Below are positions 42,001 to 50,835 of a DNA stretch of 64,000 nucleotides, piece by piece. Positions within the stretch are counted from its first letter, which is position 1; every line of letters starts with the position of its first letter. Below the pieces are notes generated by a model, which was not told the DNA's origin, ran no database searches, and was given only the letters and a program-made list of their open reading frames with translations. This stretch comes from Chondrilla cf. caribensis (lineage: Eukaryota; Porifera; Demospongiae; Chondrillida; Chondrillidae). The translations under genes were made by a program, and so were the position numbers. The stretch is taken from positions 4,012,501 through 4,076,500 of the forward strand of contig OZ026556.1 in the NCBI GenBank assembly GCA_964020155.1, read 5' to 3'.

Positions 42001-43541
42001 ATATGTGACAGCCAAAACCGAGCAGGTGTGCTCTGCAGTAAGTGCAAGGAAGGCCACGGACTGGAATTGAACAGCTTCTACCCCCAGTGTGTACCATGCA
42101 AACCAAATCCAACCGGGGATTACGTGTTGGCTGTGATCATCTGGCTCTGTGCGAGGCTGGTCCCACTCACAATAATGGTGGTTGTGTTCTTGCTATTTGA
42201 CATCGACGTCCTCACTGGATCCATGCAGTGCTTCATCTTTTATAGCCAGATGCTGTCATTTATCACTTCCTTGATAAAAGATCGCATCAGTTTTCGAGAA
42301 CCTTTCCACGTCATGACACAACTATCCTACACGGGCTACGATATATGGAAATTGAGATTCGGACGCTACCTATACGAGGAAACAAGGTACGGTGCACCTA
42401 GTCTGTGTGTACATGTGAACTATCTGACCCTAAAGTCCTTGGAGTACGTGCCAGCCATTTTCCCTTTCATCATCATCTACACATTGTGGCTCTTCAAGGG
42501 CATCCAGGAAAGAGGATACTGCTGTAGGCCCTTCAATGCCTTGCTGAGGAGGATTAGAGTAGGTATCCACAGACTACGTCGCCAGTGGTCTCCTAACAGC
42601 ACGATCATTCATGGACTAGTTGCCTTTGTCGTCTTATCATACACAAAATTTCTGCTGACTTCATCGATTTTAATAATGCCAACTTTCCTCACAGGAAGAC
42701 GTGGTGAAGGAGTCCTGTATCGAGTGAAGTTCAACGCATCACTATCTTACACAGATCTGGAATATTACAGTTACTTCATTCCAGCAGTGTTTGTGTTGAT
42801 GACATTCATAGCACTACCTCCAATTATTCTAATACTGGTTCCGTTGGTGCCCAGGAGACTCGTAAAATGGGATCCGGAAAGAAAACACAAACTAGTGTGG
42901 CTGTGCGATAAGTTGTTCTCAGGAGCAAAGTGGCAGTTCTTCCTTGATGCCTTCCAAGGAGGATTTAAGCCCCATTTCAGCTTCTTTTCCGGACTGTTCT
43001 TCTTGTATCGTATTGTCATCATCACAACACACATCCTGCCCATTAACCCAACAACTCGATATGTCTTCCTCATGGCAGAGATCCTAGTTTTCTTGGTCAT
43101 TCACGCACTATGTCAGCCTTATCGGCGAAGAATCCACAATATAATGGACACCCTGATATATGCCAACATGCTGATAGTGCTTCTCATGGGAAATTATGCA
43201 TGGCACAAATCATCACAGGGTAATGAAAAGACAGCTTGGAATACATTGTACATTATCATTGTTACAATGAACATACCTCAGGTATGCTTTGTGATATATC
43301 TGGCTTATTGTATTTTCAAGACTGTGCGCAAAGCTTGCATTGCATGGAGGTTGCGAAGAAACGGGGTGAGAAGCATAAGGCGCAGTTCGGAAGAACGGGA
43401 CTTGGAACTGCTCAATGATAGCTTCCAGTGCCGCAACGACTACAGTAACTTTGATGAGCTCGAAAAGCGTCTTTCTAATCAGTAACCTCTATTAGGTATT
43501 ATGCTGCCTGGTACAATTAGCTTTGGTTATCACCCTACACT

Positions 43542-43620
<79 letters not shown>

Positions 43621-46460
43621 ATAAGCACATAATTCATTTTAATGCTTTGTATTCAGTGTATGAAATTCCATGAGAGTCATTACTGGTATTGCTGTGAGTA
43701 ATAATATTTTGCTGATCTAAAATGGCATTAATTACCTGCATGGAAGGTACACATTGTACAGTACGGTGAGATCCACTCATCACAAACTCCAAATCCCAAA
43801 TTATGCAATTGTGTTTCTGCTCCCGACATCAGCCATGCATATACCGGTATATATATCCAAAGCTGGGATTCTCAGATTCTATCAGCATAAAAGCAACCAG
43901 GTCCCCTGGAGTTTGTGTGTGTGTAGTCGGCTCCACTGTATGTGCGTGAACATTGTGCAGTCTATGTAGTATGGTAAATATACCTGACATATTGAAATAA
44001 CCAACCTTCTTTGAAGGTCCATACCCTTGTTCTGTGTGGAAGGAGAAGATACTTTCCTTTTTGTAGGGGATATCGGCAATGGCTCGTGTGTAGCACACAA
44101 TTACATCGGGTAACTCGGTCAACTTCTCTATCAGCCTCACAACACAGTTAGAATAAAGCTGTAATTTCACCACTGCCTCCAATACATCCTCCTTGGTCAC
44201 AATAGGTGTGTCTGGGAGGGATTTCTGAGATGAAGGAGCTGAATCATGATTTCGAACCTGTTCACGGAACTGGCGATTCTTGCGAGTTTTATTGCTCCTG
44301 AAGACCAGTGAAATGTGATTGAAATACAGTATACACGTGTACATACAGCATATAACCACACTACGCATGTCTGCTACAATCAAGACTTCTTAACATGTAT
44401 ATTACTTTGATAGTAATAGCATATTGCTAAGCATCATATTGAAATCACTAGCAGCAGCTAAACTCCCTAGCAGCAGCTAAAATCACTAGCAGCAGCTAAA
44501 CTCACTAGCAGCTAAACTCACTAGCAGCAGCTAAACTCACTAGCAGCAGCTAAAATCACTAGCAGCAGCTAAACTCACTAGCAGCAGCTAAAATCACTAG
44601 CAGCAGCTAAACTCACTAGCAGCAGCTAAACTCACTAGCAGCTAAACTCACTAGCAGCAGCTAAACTCACTAGCAGCAGCTAAACTCATTAGCAGCAGCT
44701 CAAGTTATTAGTAACAGCTAAAGTCACTAGAAGCAGGTGTATGTAGTTACTAGCAGCCATTAAGATCACAACAGTAACAGAGGCAGAGAGCGTTTACCTG
44801 TAGTACACTTCCATTCCACACACAATCAAGGTGACATTAAAGCTAGGGTAAGTGGACATCAAACTGCTTGCATACTGGTTCAAAGAGGAGCTGACATGTC
44901 CTCCCGTTCGCTCCTAGAGACAAACACCAATATACAGTACATATGTACATACAATGCAATATACTAATAATACTGTGTATGTAATGAAATATACTCTACA
45001 ATACATCCAGTGGATTGTATGAGAGGAATAGGGATAAAATCAGAATCCGAACACACTCACAGATTTATCTCCGTCAATGAGAAGAGCAAATGCTTCTGCC
45101 TCCATGTATACCAGTACGTGATTGTCATCACTTTCTTCACGGTCGACTACAATCTACATAAGTGGCAGATGCACAGACAGAATAATAGAAAAACGTGTAT
45201 GTATACTAGTGCATACATTTGCTGAAAGTGGTACACATATTGTATAGTGGGAAACATGGGCAGGAATGATATTTTGGTAAATTTCTGAAAATGCTGAATG
45301 GCAGCTCTCATTTTGACGATTCAACAGTTTTTAGAATCATATTCATATCAATTCCCCACCAACACCGTCATTAACATGTGAGAAATAACAGTAAAGTTCA
45401 AGATCAACATAGAATCACCTGAATTGGTCACCTAATACCTGATGCATACCATTTTGGCAGAATAAACGGTGGTCAGGTCTTCAAATCAATTTGCCAATAT
45501 AAATCCCCCCAGCCAATTTTTCCACTATACAGCAATACACACATACATTCATTGACTGCAGTATCAAATGTACATAGCACTTACGTAAATCATTGACTGT
45601 GTTGTCAAACATAGATACAAGATACATACATAGGATGTGCGTACTATGGCACATGTATGTTATAACTTGATACGTACAACTGACTTTTGCAGACTCATCC
45701 ACAGAGTGCTGACTTGTTACTCTTTTCCAGCAGACGGTCATAGGGGTCGGATGAGATATCACGCGATACTTAATATCCCATTCTCCCATTCTCAGAGCAA
45801 ACTCGTGCATGAAAGTGGAATTTTCAGACAGTTCTCGATCCAAAAGTACTATCATTTGCTAACAGTGGAATCAAATCGTTTCATTTCACTATACATTCAT
45901 CTCCTATTACTGACAAACAGAACATTTACCACAGTCACTATTCGGAATAAAACTGACTTTTTGTCTTTCTCCCACTCTCCCCTCTGCTCTTGCTTCCCTT
46001 TCTGCCTGCAGTAGTAAACAGAAGTAAATGTAATCTCCTACGAAGAACCAATACCACCCCACTACCCCGACTGTACCTTTTTGATGGCTCTATTCATTTC
46101 TTTTTCCTGCCTTCTCCCGACCTTTACATCCTCTTTCTTAGCCTTTTGATCCGCTCCTTTGCTCTTCTTGTATGTCAAAGACTGTAGCGAAGCCCAGAGA
46201 AGGAAATTAAGAAGTTCAGTAATTTAAAGTAAAGTATGGATACATTATTATTGGTACAAGATGGGTAACAAGCTAGGTTAAGAGCAACATGCCTCGTTGT
46301 CCGGTAAACTTCTACGAGGTCTCTTACAGTCTATAGTAACAGGTACTGTTGCCATTGTGTTAGTTTCACTAGAAGTCGACTGTATTGCGTAACGCTTTTG
46401 GCTAAGGGAGAAATCGGGTAAATCCTCCTCAGAACTGCTGTCCAAAGAAACGACATCCAT
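38105..46460 (-). CDS. EME1: EME1 homologue, regulatory subunit of the MUS81 structure-specific endonuclease
   Basis: Ten minus-strand exons (46293-46460, 46077-46181, 45958-46005, 45685-45858, 45061-45153, 44798-44913, 44006-44297, 39034-39165, 38625-38681, 38105-38212) join in phase to 430 residues. The product has an acidic SDE-like start (LDSSSEEDLPDF), a basic coiled segment (KKEDVKVGRRQEKEMNRAIK), the ERCC4-type nuclease-like fold (MIVLLDRELSEN, ISHPTPMTVCWKR, HVLVYMEAEAFALLIDG, LEAVVKLQLYSN, ADIPYKKESIFSFHTEQ) and the C-terminal helix-hairpin-helix (HIAAAIVEEFTTPSSLYK, AYSQCATIKEAELLLQDI, RRVGPALSRKIHSYL). EME1 pairs with catalytic MUS81 to cut branched DNA at stalled forks and in recombination. 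Intron 1 seems to use a GC donor. Intron 7 (39166-44005) contains a complete gene on the other strand. Confidence 0.95.
38536..38612. repeat. (CA)n microsatellite
   Basis: CA tract adjoining EME1 exon 9 in intron 9. Confidence 0.97.
38811..39025. repeat. 215-bp alternating purine-pyrimidine tract
   Basis: CA repeats with two copies of a CATGCACATGCACGCACACA segment and GTGCGCGC / GCGCGCGCGC blocks; purine-pyrimidine alternation is unbroken. It fills most of EME1 intron 8, ending 9 bases from the exon 8 donor. Confidence 0.95.
39406..43485 (+). CDS. Secreted-type beta-helix plus multi-span membrane protein (paralogue 2, nested in EME1)
   Basis: Intronless, 1359 residues, with a signal peptide (MWIAFSFLLANAHYHQQC region near residues 12-28). 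The layout matches the gene at 33156-37109: beta-helix repeats with sequons and Gly motifs (AVFGAGFSTYL, SGGGGMQVMI, SAYFGGAVSIIT, AIKGGGLCIYGHG), the SCFIQF segment, APGFDISEKNKQCEC, AGVLCSKCKEGHGLE, then about eight membrane spans (LVPLTIMVVVFLLFDIDVL, AIFPFIIIYTLWLF, VAFVVLSYTKFLLTSSIL, FIALPPIILILVPLVP, LYRIVIITTHIL) and the shared PNSTIIHGL, KWQFFLDAFQGGFKP and CQPYRRRIHNIMDTLIYANM. The tail carries SSEERDLELLNDSFQCRNDY. Both genes thus arose by duplication. The whole gene sits antisense within EME1 intron 7. Function unknown; a surface receptor is inferred. Confidence 0.85.
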   Translation: MAMKDSCLTTGMWIAFSFLLANAHYHQQCNQGKQVIHVNRTTCFNDSNTIQCSLGQFFRQVNASCPEVEIILQPDLNYTLTDNSSECSVFNYTNMRNFTLTSSGGSEEKATIVCDHSDDMRNSTPSGLFLQGSQSVTLNSVGFKYCSFPIKNYTMECINTTETETDWTGIYIEYTNRVTLVNVEVSNTNGVALMLYSINRVMINKSTFRANGLRGSIEFDSSGAVFIEVPNDNSQRCKPSEVTFNIATESLAYTVIDSTFADNFANPKECLPWKNISRKLENDPDDFIYGRGSGIQIYLRDTASNAHVVIENCTFENNTAVFGAGFSTYLQGKASNNYISVVDCKFLDNNGIEYNDNDWIESGGGGMQVMITNFPFDFKTNNMMHNNTVNVTNCTFERNSAYFGGAVSIITAQENTSNAVGPTNRIVLENCRWFRNRARLGSAVDCVSWKDTQNRILPHVDLRGNKFWNNTIIYDKDEVAAIGGTGTIYTDSITLNLKDENNFVDNLGSGIIIVNAIVHFSTNSINNFVGNHAIKGGGLCIYGHGRMILHPNTSLLFERNSAFLNGAAIYYRLSGPRNLLTSQSCFIQFHNSRIGPDKWKEKGVRLEFKCNKANMDGSTIFASSILPCVWTGVPYGDGFMMNRTHALRKIRLYLNFTSDPCNSTIINTDTLWANTSALKSITAIPGQKLRLSDTLRNEFGDASYSVFRGDSENPEKGNVSDSKYISQMQFRLAGHPRDHFKIKLSSPWTLSYIIRSNVTLMPCAPGFDISEKNKQCECTASKRESYEGILRCESDRAILHDSYWAGYVMKNTGKLCTDEEIKTNNSCTLYTGYCVYNYCNNIFSGHLFSVVKLPATASNDEINELICDSQNRAGVLCSKCKEGHGLELNSFYPQCVPCKPNPTGDYVLAVIIWLCARLVPLTIMVVVFLLFDIDVLTGSMQCFIFYSQMLSFITSLIKDRISFREPFHVMTQLSYTGYDIWKLRFGRYLYEETRYGAPSLCVHVNYLTLKSLEYVPAIFPFIIIYTLWLFKGIQERGYCCRPFNALLRRIRVGIHRLRRQWSPNSTIIHGLVAFVVLSYTKFLLTSSILIMPTFLTGRRGEGVLYRVKFNASLSYTDLEYYSYFIPAVFVLMTFIALPPIILILVPLVPRRLVKWDPERKHKLVWLCDKLFSGAKWQFFLDAFQGGFKPHFSFFSGLFFLYRIVIITTHILPINPTTRYVFLMAEILVFLVIHALCQPYRRRIHNIMDTLIYANMLIVLLMGNYAWHKSSQGNEKTAWNTLYIIIVTMNIPQVCFVIYLAYCIFKTVRKACIAWRLRRNGVRSIRRSSEERDLELLNDSFQCRNDYSNFDELEKRLSNQ
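43543..43619. repeat. (CA)n microsatellite
   Basis: CA tract 58 bases after the stop codon of the nested gene, within EME1 intron 7. Confidence 0.97.
44443..44720. repeat. Minisatellite of 17/20-bp units in EME1 intron 6
   Basis: About 14 units of CACTAGCAGCAGCTAAA plus CTC or ATC; some units lack one CAG. Confidence 0.92.
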
Positions 46461-46489
46461 TTTCGCGCGCTAACCAAATGCTCACGTGA
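46461..46489 (-). promoter_or_regulatory. E2F-like and E-box sites at the EME1 start
   Basis: TTTCGCGC at 46461-46468, directly next to the EME1 ATG, fits the E2F consensus TTTSGCGC, and TCACGTGA at 46482-46489 is a palindromic E-box. The gap to the upstream RPL3 stop codon is only 99 bp, so these sites lie in the only space available for the EME1 promoter. Confidence 0.5.
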
Positions 46490-46559
46490 CATTCACTAAT
46501 TAAATTTGTGCATCAATTCAATCAATACCATTACACATAATGTCATCATCATGATATTT

Positions 46560-48795
46560 TCATTCAGCCGCCGCTGCCCTTTCTCTCTCAAAGTCCTTTT
46601 TGAGTTTACCCTAATAAAAGAAATTGCTAGTTAAAGGAATCTCCTCAAGAGCATAAAGCACAATCGCCAACGAACCATGAAGGCAACCTTCTCCTGTGGA
46701 GTTTGGAATCGACCATGTCCAAATTTAGAAGAAGTATCGATGAACTTGAGCTCTATCTCCTCCAGAGCCTTTCTCTTGGTCTGAACAAGCAGTGACTGTA
46801 TTGAGGCGGAAAATAAACATAAACACCACAAAAAACGTTGACAGCCCAGTGCAAGTAGCCCTACCTTCCTCAAGGTGATGACTCTCTTCTTAGGCCCCAT
46901 AACACACCCTTTCAGCATAAGAAAATCCTGTTTAACTACACCATAATGGGGGAATCCGCCCTAAACAGCAAACAAATGAAGACAATGAACAAGCTGGTAC
47001 TCAGTAGTAAGGTAGTGATTTAAGTTTACCATTGGGGTTATCTGCTTCTCTGTGGGATCGGCTTTTGTGGAGGCACTCTTCCTGTCGGAGCCTTCAGCAA
47101 TACGGTAGATCTTCTTGTTGACTTCTGTCCTGTGGTGATACCCGAGCTGACCAGCACGCGGGATGCTGTACTGGACTCTGCTGGGATGCCATGCCCCGAT
47201 GCAAGCCACCTTTCTCAAACCCTTGTGAGTCTTACGAGGTAGCTTCTTTGTTCGCCAGCGGAAGGTGACACCTACATATACAGTACAATGAAAGAAACTA
47301 TGAAAAAGCGTACATAAATGCACACCAGTGTAAAAATAACTGAGAATACTCCACCACTCCATTATAACACAGTACTTGCGATTTTTCAAGTACTCACCCT
47401 TGAATCCTTTGCCCTTTGTGACACCTATGACATCAATCATCTCATTCTCATTAAATACATCCTTGACTGGGATGGCTTTTTCAAAATGATCCACAGCCCA
47501 ATCCACCTACATACGAGATAAACAAGGAGAATTAAACTCCAATCACAGAAAAAAACATCCTGAAATTTTGAGAACTCTACCTTCTCAGCCGGTGTTCCTC
47601 CATTTATCTGGATTTCCATGACATGAGCTTTCTTTTGACGAAGACCGACGAGATTTGTTTGAGTGTGACAGATGGCACGAATCACCTTGCAGTACTTCTT
47701 CATTCTCTTCAAATTCTCCTCAATCACATTCTTACCATCAGGCTTTCCCCACAATTCAGCATACCTTGTGAAAGCCTTCTTCTTTGAGCGAGCCCTTTTA
47801 ACAAAGAAGCACACGACGATACACGTACGACTGAAACTCATCAGCACAAGTGAGAGGAGTTCCAATCCTTCAATACACGACATGATGGCATCAAAATTTG
47901 ACAATTGATGGGAGAAATAATACTTACCAGTTTTTGTAAAAGCGTCTTCTGCACTCATCACTGATGTGCTGAGCAAAGACAGTTGTCAGAGGGCGGAGTC
48001 CACGGGGAGTTTCCGAGTATCCAACAACACCGACCACTACCACTGGTGGTGTCTCCAAGATGGTAACTGGTTCAACCACTTCCAATGTGGTCACCTCTGC
48101 AGATCAAATGTAAGAAATTGCAATTTGTACCGCAAAGCACTAGAACGACCACACAGTGCAGCAATTACCAATAGGGGAATAAACACACTTCTACCGTAGA
48201 TACTCCATACTACACAACTAAAGTATGGAGTATCTATGCTTCTACTTGCATCGAAGGCAATCAATCTGCATTTTTTATCGGAATTACTCAATAACAGTAC
48301 TCGCTGGCATTGTACATAGCTGGGGAGTGGGTACAGTGTATGTATTAACCAGGATGCAATCTGAACAAGTTACAATCTACTGTATTAATCGGTAGGTGAT
48401 AGCAAAAGGTTTACAATACACGTTCTCATTCTGCCGAAAATCTCCACTCGTTGACAGCATACGTCGTGCAGGATTGGATGGGAAATTAATAAGAAACTCA
48501 CTCGATCCGATTCTTTTCATGTCTCTTAGAATGTGTGTCATACCAGCCTTATAGCCCATAAATGCGGTAAGGTGCACGGGTTTGGAAGGGTCATCTTTCG
48601 GGAAGGACTTCACTTTTCCACGGTGTCTTTTGCTTCTTTTTCTTGGGAGAAATCCAAGTGACCCGTGACGCGGGGCTTCGAACTTGCGGTGACTCTAAAA
48701 TAATCCAAAAAGCAAACTACCTTCATAATAATTGAATCGACAACAATTCACATTAAGGCAGATTCGTTCGATAGATTTTGAGGAAAACTCACCAT
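46560..48795 (-). CDS. RPL3: Ribosomal protein L3 (uL3)
   Basis: Nine minus-strand exons (48793-48795, 48502-48694, 47928-48096, 47581-47794, 47398-47506, 47030-47271, 46865-46960, 46676-46795, 46560-46610) join in phase to 398 residues; human RPL3 has 403. The first coding exon is the ATG alone. The protein reads [19 protein letters not shown] at the start, [90 protein letters not shown] and [19 protein letters not shown], a near-complete match to uL3 of the 60S subunit at the peptidyl-transferase centre. EME1 follows on the same strand after 99 bp, and NDUFB10 diverges 122 bp upstream. Confidence 0.99.
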
Positions 48796-48917
48796 TTTTG
48801 CTCGAAATGGGACAATTACCACGTGTCAATGCTTTACTGAGCATGCGCAGTTAGGAGTTATGGCTACTATAGTCCGAGTGATATGAGGGAAACCCTTACA
48901 TTATTGGACGAAATAAA
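48796..48917. promoter_or_regulatory. Shared promoter RPL3/NDUFB10 with NRF1-like and E-box sites
   Basis: The 122-bp interval between divergent start codons holds CACGTG (48820-48825) and GCATGCGCAG (48841-48850). The latter matches most of the NRF1 palindrome TGCGCATGCGC, a factor that drives respiratory-chain and ribosomal genes in animals. No TATA box seen. Confidence 0.55.
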
Positions 48918-49193
48918 ATGTCTACTAGACCAAAGCTATTCAACGAATATCCCAAAGAACCGGGTCTTGACGAGGTAGACAAGAATGATTTTGTAGCTTT
49001 AACAAGAGCTCGTCATCAGTGGGTGAGAGAAAGAGCCGTGGCTTTGGAAGAGGTCAAGATACTCAGAGACAGAGTAAGGGAGTGTTACAGGAAGGAAGAA
49101 GTGAACCACGCACAGAGATGCAGAGAGCATGCCGAAGCCTATATGAAGGCTTTCAAGAAGTATAGATCAGAAGGATGGTTAAAATATCACTAG
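48918..49193 (+). CDS. NDUFB10: NDUFB10-like subunit of respiratory complex I (PDSW family)
   Basis: A single-exon frame of 91 residues beginning MSTRPKLFNEYPKEPGLDEV. It contains ARHQWVRERAVALEEVKILR, then CYRKEEVNHAQRC and EAYMKAFKKYRSEGWL. NDUFB10 has the same order: a Q-W-x-R-D segment, a Cys-x11-Cys pair, then a helical C-terminus; here the two Cys are also spaced by 11. The protein is much shorter than the vertebrate one (172 residues), lacking much of the N-terminal part. NDUFB10 sits in the membrane arm of complex I on the intermembrane-space side, imported through MIA40. The identification rests on short similarity and on the NRF1-like promoter. Confidence 0.72.
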   Translation: MSTRPKLFNEYPKEPGLDEVDKNDFVALTRARHQWVRERAVALEEVKILRDRVRECYRKEEVNHAQRCREHAEAYMKAFKKYRSEGWLKYH

Positions 49194-49648
49194 ATGTTGG
49201 ATTTTGTTTGGACTATGTCTGTTTTGTTAATCAATATTGTCCGTATGTAATAGTTATTGTCGTGGTGCATTGAATAATATATTAACATTGGAATATTTAT
49301 GTGTCATTCCTTGTAAAATCTATCGTTCAAAGATAATTGTACACGTATTCCAGTTTTCCATGTATGGATCAGCTCTGATATGATAATCTTTCACCAGCAT
49401 AAAGGGGAATATGTATGTACGTATGCACACATACGCATAATGTATTAACACATTCACAAGTGAACATTTTATGCCGAAAATGAACATTGGATACGAATTG
49501 TGATTTCATTTACATGTCAATTTTGTATAATATGTGTATATACGATACAATTAGAATAATTAAAATGACTATAAACACGTAGTAATGAATTTAAAAATAT
49601 TATAATAAATATTAGAAAGGTAGTCCACATGTCTATATCCAGTCATGA

Positions 49649-50776
49649 TCACTGGCCAGGCTTGTTCTCCACAGTTAGCAACCGGTTAGCCACAGCTGCT
49701 GTTTCTCTTAAAGAAGCAAACAGTTCATCGAACATTTCTTTAAATGGTTGTCCATTTGGAGTTTGTTCCCTGTTCGTTTGCTCTTCTTGACTCTTCTCGG
49801 GAGTTGACTTCAAGTACTGTCTGTACTCCAGACTTGCGGAACAATTGCACTTATCCACCCAATGGTCGAATCTCTCTTGCAGGTCTGCGCACTGTGTGTC
49901 CAGTTCATTCCATAGCGAGATGCCAGTTGTATCGACAGGAGAATTGGTGGCATTGGTGGACACTGAACTGAGGGGTGATCTGTGATTTCGAAAATTGTTA
50001 CTTGAGAATGACAATTTGACAGATGGCCTGTGCGGAGATGAGTATGAAGTTGTGTAGCGCATGCTACGAGTTCTTCTTATTACACCACTTTGGGGAGCTT
50101 TGCATGGCCCATCCACCTCTTCTGCAGATGCCAGCTTGTGTCTCAGTTCATCCACAGTTTCTTCAGTTTGTAGGATTCTTTGTTCCAGTCTCTCATTCTC
50201 GTGTAATGCAGTGGACAACTGTTTGGTCAACCTGTCTTTTTCCCGAGTGCATTCGTTGAATTTTTGTCTCAGATTGTCAAGTTCCTCTTTCAATTGCCAC
50301 ATTTCATCCATTTCTTCAAATGTTTTGGACAAAGTAGAGCTATTACTATTTCTTTCCTCTAACAGCTCCTTTTCCAACACCTTTTTCTCCATTGCAATTC
50401 CCCTGTAATCGGCCTTCAAGTGGGACAACTCCACCTCTTGCTCCTCAAACTTGGCTTGAAGCTGCTGAAGCTGACAGTCACGCTTCTTCAGTTCACCTTG
50501 ACACTGATTCAGCTCACCAGAAAGTGTTTTGTTTTCCTCCTCAATCTCCTCCAGTCTATCCTCCAGCTGTTCAGAGAGTTTACCTGCAACTGTCAAAGAC
50601 TCCTTCATAGCTGAAACTTGGTGAACCAGGTCCTGTGTGAGAGGGTTTGGGAAGATGAGGTGTATGGTATATTGGTCCAAGTAACCGTCACACAGTCACA
50701 ACAAACCTTAGCTACATACATACAAAATACATACAATACCCATGTATGAAAACACAATTATATTGTGTACACACAC

Positions 50777-50835
<59 letters not shown>

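Noticed and set aside
44443..44720. Regular short repeats resembling a CRISPR array
   Set aside because: Units are directly adjacent with no unique spacers and lie in a eukaryotic intron; a minisatellite explains them.
48290..48390. Possible further copy of the CAGTCCAACTTGC MITE in RPL3 intron 2
   Set aside because: Only short pieces match (GTATTAACCAGGA, GAACAAGTTACAA) and both termini are unclear; not enough to call.
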